From Microgenomates group bacterium ADurb.Bin219 (GTDB taxonomy: Bacteria > Patescibacteriota > Microgenomatia > UM-FILTER-40-11), in assembly GCA_002069945.1 (NCBI GenBank), contig MWCH01000010.1, positions 1-37,455 on the forward strand: a DNA stretch of 37,455 nt. The letters are read 5' to 3'. The translations under genes and the position numbers were made by a program. Below the pieces are notes generated by a model. The model had not been told where the DNA came from, made no database searches, and saw only the letters and a list, made by a program, of their open reading frames with translations. Positions within the stretch are counted from its first letter, which is position 1. The number at the start of each line of letters is the position of its first letter. Shown here piece by piece: positions 33,295-37,455 of this stretch.

Positions 33295-34278
33295 CTACTG
33301 GTTAAATCCTTGTGGATTTGCCCTGTGCCAATTCCAGGCGGATTTAATAATTGTTTCCAAATCGGAAAATTGCGGCTCCCAACCTAAAATCTTTTTGATC
33401 TTGCGGTTGTCGGCATAAATGGCATCAGGATCTCCGGGTCTTCTGGCGCCAATTTCAACTTTAAAATCAACCCCTGATATTTTTTTAATTCTTTCTAAAA
33501 TTTCCTTATTAGAGTAACCGCTGCCGGTTCCGACATTAAAAAAGTTGCTTTCTCCGTTTTTGAAAAGATATTCGAGGGCTTTAATATGGGCCGAAGCCAA
33601 ATCCGACACATGGATATAATCTCGAACGCAGGTTCCGTCTTTAGTGCGGTAATCCTCGCCGAAAAGGGTAAATTTTTCCCTTTGCCCTAAAGCAACTTTC
33701 ATTGCCAGAGGAATGATGTGTGTTTCCGGCTCGTGGTCTTCCCCGATTTTTCCCTCAAGAGAGGCGCCGCAAGCGTTAAAATAGCGCAAGCAAACATTTT
33801 TTATACCGAAAATCCGGTCATACCAGTTTAAAATTTTTTCAAACATCAATTTTGACTCTCCGTAAACCGAAACCGGTTTTTTCTCTTCTTCTTCGGTAAC
33901 CGGCAACTTTTCCGGATAGCCGTAAATTGCACAGGTAGAGGAAAAAACAATCTGTTTTACCTCGTATTTGACCATTGTCTCCAGTAAATTAAGACCGGCT
34001 TGGAGATTGTTTTCAAAATATTTTGCCGGGTTGGTCATTGATTCTCCGGCAAGAGCATAAGCGGCAAAGTGGACAACACCGTCTATCCGGTTCTTTTTAA
34101 AAACCGCCTCCACCTCTTTTTTTTTCAATAAATCTCCGGTAATTAAAGGACAGGAAACCGCTTCTTTATGACCGTAAACCAAATTATCAAAAACCAAAAC
34201 CTCAAAATTCTTTTTTTGAAGAGCCTCAACCGTGTGGGACCCGATATAACCGGCGCCGCCGGTGACAAGAATTTTCAT
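33295..34278 (-). CDS. galE: UDP-glucose 4-epimerase
   Basis: 327-residue extended SDR enzyme interconverting UDP-glucose and UDP-galactose (or the N-acetyl forms). Present are the NAD-binding GGAGYIGSH (7-15), FAAYALAGES (71-80), SST at 113-115, the catalytic Y139 and K143 in YGESK, LRYFNACGAS and RRPGDPDAIYAD. The RYFNACGA segment and KDGTCVRDYIHV are typical of GalE rather than of dehydratases. Length is normal. It starts three bases after the VanZ-like stop and is followed at nine bases by the sortase gene. With ugd it is one of only two nucleotide-sugar enzymes in the window, so it probably feeds the glycan cluster. Confidence 0.93.
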   Translation of the reverse strand: MKILVTGGAGYIGSHTVEALQKKNFEVLVFDNLVYGHKEAVSCPLITGDLLKKKEVEAVFKKNRIDGVVHFAAYALAGESMTNPAKYFENNLQAGLNLLETMVKYEVKQIVFSSTCAIYGYPEKLPVTEEEEKKPVSVYGESKLMFEKILNWYDRIFGIKNVCLRYFNACGASLEGKIGEDHEPETHIIPLAMKVALGQREKFTLFGEDYRTKDGTCVRDYIHVSDLASAHIKALEYLFKNGESNFFNVGTGSGYSNKEILERIKKISGVDFKVEIGARRPGDPDAIYADNRKIKKILGWEPQFSDLETIIKSAWNWHRANPQGFNQ

Positions 34279-34281
34279 TCT

Positions 34282-34725
34282 TTAAATAATTTTTAACTTT
34301 TCAAATAATTTTCTCCATCTTCCCGGCAATAAGGGAGAAATTTCCGTAACCAAAAAAGCGCCAAAAAGACTTCCCAAAGAATCAACCGTCACGTCAAATA
34401 GCCGACCGCTCCTCCCGCTAACAAAGGTTTGGTGGTATTCATCACTCATTGAATAAAGAATGGCCAAAAACAAGGAAAGATAAACCAATTTATATTTATC
34501 GGTTTTAATTAAAGAGTTCTTAAAAGCCCGGTAATAAAGCAAAAACAATAAGGTATATTCCGAAAAATGGGCTGCTTTTCTAAAAATAAAGTCCTGCCAG
34601 CTGATTTGGGAAACTTCCAATTTATGAAAGCTGGAAAGCCAAAAAATCAACCCCATCCAGAAAAAAACCGGCAGCCAATAGTAAAAAAAACGATTAATTG
34701 CTTTCCTGTTCAATAAAGACAACAT
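34282..34725 (-). CDS. VanZ-like membrane protein
   Basis: 147-residue small membrane protein of the VanZ family. It has helices near 15-32, 50-65 and 77-93, then the family signature SDEYHQTFVSGRSGRLFDVTVDSLG and a last helix. The usual start is taken as the ATG at 34725 (MLSLLNRKAINRFF); a TTG nine bases earlier would add three residues. VanZ-like proteins are linked to teicoplanin resistance in enterococci but are widespread in envelope gene clusters with no known activity, so no resistance role is claimed. It lies just upstream of galE and the sortase, with a three-base gap. The 65 bases before it show no clear promoter. Confidence 0.85.
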   Translation of the reverse strand: MLSLLNRKAINRFFYYWLPVFFWMGLIFWLSSFHKLEVSQISWQDFIFRKAAHFSEYTLLFLLYYRAFKNSLIKTDKYKLVYLSLFLAILYSMSDEYHQTFVSGRSGRLFDVTVDSLGSLFGAFLVTEISPLLPGRWRKLFEKLKII

Positions 34726-34790
34726 TAAAATCAAAAATAACGATTAATAACACTATCTTAAACCAAACTTTGCTATTTTAAAAACAAAGA

Positions 34791-36143
34791 TTAGAAAGTA
34801 TCAATTTTTATCTTCTGGCCCCGGTTTTCTTTAACAAGGAAAAATCCGGACAAGCCCAATAAAAGCAATCCGGCAAAAACAAAACTCCCGGCCGCAATCT
34901 TAAATTTTTCCTTACTCCCGTTTTTGGCCAAAGGACTTGGAGTCGGCGTTATTTGGGCACCCAAAACTACAGGAGTTATTTTGTTCCGCTGTAAATCAAG
35001 CAAAGCTTCCTGGTCTTTGAGTTTGAGAAAGTCGGTCGGCGAAATTTCCGTCTCGGTTGGGATTAAGGTTAAGACCGGTGTTAAAGTCGGTGTCAAAGTT
35101 GCAACCGAAACAAAACAGGTTGGATTGGCACTATCCGGCGTGGGATTGGTTTCACACCAATTATTGCCGCTATCTTTTGACCAGGATTTACCTTTAGTTG
35201 AAGATGAATACGCTTTTTTGTCCTTTTCCGCCTGGGAGCCGTCCAATAACCGAACGTCGTCGCCGTCATTATTAAGAAAAAAATCGGAAAGAAAGATCCG
35301 TTTATAACTTTTGCCGCCGATTTTTTCCGAGATCATTTTGGGTGTCTGGCCGCTTTCGGCAACATCATCTATATACCAGCCGGACAAATCAACCTCGGAG
35401 CTATTATCGTTGTAAAGCTCAACCCATTCGTTGCCCGACTCCGGCCAAGCCAAAAATTCGGAAAGGTAAATATGGGAATAAGAATTTGGCACAGGCGTAT
35501 TGGTAGGAACAGGGGTTGAAGTCGGTAAAATTATGGCTACAGTTGGTGTCGGTGTAGTTGTCGGTAAGGGCGTAGCCGTCGGAATAATTTGGTTTGAGCC
35601 ACCAGGGGTCGGATCCAGTTTCTCTGCGTAGAGACTGCCGCCGTCGGGAATCTTCCCCCAGCTTTTATTTTCCGAAGATCCGGAATAAGCCAAACTATCA
35701 ATTTTTACCGGTGTTGAAGAGTTGTCCCAAAGACTGATTTCCTCACTCCCGGAATTATTCAAAGAAAACGAAGAGTGGTTGTTTCTTCTAATTAATAACC
35801 AGCTTTTTCCATTGATAACGGTACCCGACGAAGCGTAATCGGTCGTAATTATCAACTCGTGATTATCCAAATCTTTTAACCTATAACCGGAAACGTCAAT
35901 CGCCGTTTCGCCATTGTTATACAGCTCAACCCATTCGTTGGCCACATCGTCTCCGACCGGATCCGGCAGAATTTCATTAATAACCACTTGGGCAAAAATA
36001 TTGGCAGAGAAAAGAGGAAAGGAAAGAAAAAAAAGGAAAATAACCAATAACCCCTTTTTTATTCCCAAGTTTACTTTTGACTTTTGCCTTGCTCCCTTTT
36101 GGAAATCCCTTCGGGAAGTAACTTTTAACTTAATAGTTGACAT
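34791..36143 (-). CDS. Exported protein with two lamin-tail domains and a C-terminal anchor
   Basis: 450 residues counted from ATG 36143. Hydrophobic signal segment at about 31-51 (ends NIFAQ), first lamin-tail domain (LTD) at 52-180 with VINEILPDP and NEWVELYNNGETAIDVSGYRL, a Thr/Pro-rich linker (187-220), second LTD at 225-343 with YLSEFLAWPESGNEWVELYN and VDLSGWYIDD, another Thr/Pro linker, and a helix at 417-437 with basic tail. LTDs are beta-sandwich folds found in secreted bacterial proteins and nucleases. It is membrane-anchored outside, probably structural. The start is uncertain: ATG 36143 overlaps the M23 gene by 14 bases, but a TTG at 36068 gives a normal signal peptide and leaves the repeat-rich 36069-36129 as spacer. 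Confidence 0.82.
   Translation of the reverse strand: MSTIKLKVTSRRDFQKGARQKSKVNLGIKKGLLVIFLFFLSFPLFSANIFAQVVINEILPDPVGDDVANEWVELYNNGETAIDVSGYRLKDLDNHELIITTDYASSGTVINGKSWLLIRRNNHSSFSLNNSGSEEISLWDNSSTPVKIDSLAYSGSSENKSWGKIPDGGSLYAEKLDPTPGGSNQIIPTATPLPTTTPTPTVAIILPTSTPVPTNTPVPNSYSHIYLSEFLAWPESGNEWVELYNDNSSEVDLSGWYIDDVAESGQTPKMISEKIGGKSYKRIFLSDFFLNNDGDDVRLLDGSQAEKDKKAYSSSTKGKSWSKDSGNNWCETNPTPDSANPTCFVSVATLTPTLTPVLTLIPTETEISPTDFLKLKDQEALLDLQRNKITPVVLGAQITPTPSPLAKNGSKEKFKIAAGSFVFAGLLLLGLSGFFLVKENRGQKIKIDTF
36069..36135. repeat. Short AAAGT-type repeats and a small hairpin at the LTD gene start
   Basis: Read on the minus strand this holds AAGTTAAAAGTTACTT and CAAAAGTCAAAAGTAAACTT, the same unit found inside trmD, with CTTCCCGAAG between them. 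It is either the N-terminal 25 codons of the LTD gene or a spacer between two genes. Confidence 0.5.
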
Positions 36144-37365
36144 GTAAATAATAGGTGTTCAAATTATCTTCGTTGTGTTTAACCCGGACGTATTGCAAAG
36201 TACAACCACCGACAAAACTGCCCCAATAAAGCTCACCGGCCTTAACAGCTTTGACTTCGGTATTGGCGCCTTCAACATCAATCCCGTTGTGAAATTTATA
36301 AATTTTACCGACCCAGGTATGTTGGGTTGCCCAGGTATTGCCGTATCCCTGATTTAAAATAATTTTGGGGTTCATCGGCCAATTCCAACCGCCGCCGGGA
36401 TTGAAAGCGTCTCCATCGCCGCTGCCGCAAGCCGATCCGGAACAATTCAAATAATCTATCCCGCCGCGGAGAAAAGAAAACGGATTTTCGGTATTGCCGG
36501 TTCCGTCTCCTTTAACGACCATAAAATGAAGGTGAGTTCCGCTGGAGTTGCAGGAGGCTCCGGAAATGACGGAAGCAATCCGCTCGCCTTCGGAAACATT
36601 TCTGATCTTTTTTTCATTACCTTCTCCGGAAAGGATTCCGGTAATGGCAACCAGTTCCGCTCTAGCCTCGGCAATTAATTTCTCATAAATCGCCTGCTTG
36701 CCTTTGGTTTCCTCCAATAATTTTTTTCGGCTGGCAATTTGGCTGGACAAATTGGCTTTTTGAAGATCAAGCTGCTTTTTTAAAACGACCAATTTTGCCT
36801 GCAATTGTTCTTTTGTCTGTTTTTGCTCGTCATAATTGACCTTGGTCTCCTCCATGGAAAGCAAGAGTTTGCGGTCGTTAAGCTGAATAATTCTGAGGTA
36901 TTTGCTCTTGGCCAAAAACTCGCTTAAGTTTTTTGATCCGAAAAGCATAGTCATCGGATTAACCAAGCCCATCTTGTAGGTTAAGTTAATTCGGGCAATG
37001 AAAATCTTGGAAACATAATCAAGCGACTCGTTCAGCCGGTTAATTTTGGCCGAAAGACCGGCAATTTCGTCTTCAAGAACCGCAATCTGGGTTTCCGCCT
37101 GGTTAATTTTAATCCGGGTCGTTTTCTCCTGAAGAGTCATCGTCTCAATCGCCTTTTGTAAATCGCCGAGGTCTTTTTGGGCCTTATCCCTGGCCGCCTC
37201 GCAAACCGCAATCATGTCGGAATATTCTTTTTCACTGCGTCCTTTGGGAAGCGGCTCACACTCCAAGGCTAAAAGAGAAGAAAAACCCCATGCCGGAGAA
37301 AGAAAGAAAATTATGGCTAAAAACAGACCAGCCAATTGCCTTCTGAAGAATAAATTATTTTTCAT
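36130..37365 (-). CDS. Coiled-coil murein hydrolase with circularly permuted M23 motifs
   Basis: 411-residue exported protein of the EnvC/PcsB-plus-M23 type, expected to cut or help cut peptidoglycan during division or growth. Signal peptide at 1-34, then a long coiled coil at about 52-240 rich in Glu, Lys and Gln. The peptidase part has a reversed order: GASCNSSGTHLHF with H278 and H280 (normally the last motif of an M23 domain) comes first, then the Ser/Gly linker 308-326, then FHNGIDVEG with H359 and D363 and YYLHVNY with H408 at the very end. All five metal or catalytic residues are therefore present. The ATG overlaps a TGA of an upstream frame (ATGA). Confidence 0.87.
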   Translation of the reverse strand: MKNNLFFRRQLAGLFLAIIFFLSPAWGFSSLLALECEPLPKGRSEKEYSDMIAVCEAARDKAQKDLGDLQKAIETMTLQEKTTRIKINQAETQIAVLEDEIAGLSAKINRLNESLDYVSKIFIARINLTYKMGLVNPMTMLFGSKNLSEFLAKSKYLRIIQLNDRKLLLSMEETKVNYDEQKQTKEQLQAKLVVLKKQLDLQKANLSSQIASRKKLLEETKGKQAIYEKLIAEARAELVAITGILSGEGNEKKIRNVSEGERIASVISGASCNSSGTHLHFMVVKGDGTGNTENPFSFLRGGIDYLNCSGSACGSGDGDAFNPGGGWNWPMNPKIILNQGYGNTWATQHTWVGKIYKFHNGIDVEGANTEVKAVKAGELYWGSFVGGCTLQYVRVKHNEDNLNTYYLHVNY

Positions 37366-37454
37366 CGACTGGATTTTGAAAAACGTCGGACGGAAAAAAT
37401 ACTTCCCAAACCGTTAATCCCTATAGGAGACAAGCCCATCATCGAGTTAATCAT
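37362..37454 (-). CDS. Partial frame entering from the right edge (C-terminal end of an unknown gene)
   Basis: About 30 codons open from the window edge, ending in a TGA that overlaps the ATG of the M23 gene (ATGA at 37362-37365). The visible residues include GLSPIGINGLGSIFSVRRF. The other two frames are closed by stops. The overlap style matches that between many genes here, so a real upstream gene is plausible, but the piece is too short to name. Confidence 0.45.
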   Translation of the reverse strand: MINSMMGLSPIGINGLGSIFSVRRFSKSSR

Positions 37455-37455
37455 G

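Noticed and set aside
34282-34725. Calling the VanZ-like gene a glycopeptide-resistance determinant
   Set aside because: VanZ-like proteins are common without van clusters, and no other van genes are present here.
34924-35307. Plus-strand open frame of 127 codons opposite the LTD gene
   Set aside because: Mirror of the Thr/Pro-rich linker and LTD coding region; repetitive Val/Gly/Lys content is explained by the sense repeats.

Overview
The window reads as a piece of a Patescibacteria (CPR) genome, most likely Microgenomates. That placement is inference from gene content and style: AT-rich and densely packed genes, many 4-base ATGA overlaps, standard TGA stops (so not the recoded Gracilibacteria/Absconditabacteria code), an expansion of membrane proteins of the 'PTPS-related' type, and surface proteins with very long modular ectodomains. 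No rRNA, tRNA, CRISPR array or insertion sequence was seen.

Left part (1-18322, all minus strand) is one long glycan-assembly cluster read in three probable transcription units. The first runs from 18307 down to 8493: a GT2 polyprenyl-phosphate glycosyltransferase, three GT-C/PTPS-type membrane proteins, a second GT2, and two PMT/GT39-type proteins, the last carrying a C-terminal region like the N-terminal part of a class B penicillin-binding protein. The second runs from 8454 to 1315: three tandem paralogous PTPS-related membrane proteins joined by two equal 29-base overlaps, a third GT2, and a TMTC-like GT-C protein. The third is a Wzx-type flippase cut by the left edge. The logic is probably sugar loading onto polyprenyl phosphate in the cytoplasm (GT2), transfer on the outer face by GT-C enzymes, and flipping (Wzx).

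Middle part (18356-24810) has a PIG-V-like GT-C gene on the plus strand, a GT2-GtrA fusion with UDP-glucose 6-dehydrogenase (minus), a free-standing small protein with a GATA-like Cys4 finger (plus, with its own promoter, strong Shine-Dalgarno and terminator), trmD overlapping a DUF3850/ASCH-like gene (plus), and a GT4 glycosyltransferase (minus).

Right part (24992-37455, all minus) is a cell-surface block: a small membrane protein, a CAP-domain protein, a membrane-anchored Ig/FnIII-like protein, a 1763-residue modular adhesin-like protein with an LPAAG-type sorting signal, a sortase, GalE, a VanZ-like protein, a protein with two lamin-tail domains, and a coiled-coil murein hydrolase whose M23 motifs are in circularly permuted order. 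A partial reading frame enters from the right edge.

Across the window several genes that begin transcription units have an extended -10 (TGnTAnnAT) or full promoter ending six or seven bases before the start codon, which predicts leaderless mRNAs; only a few genes have clear Shine-Dalgarno sequences.
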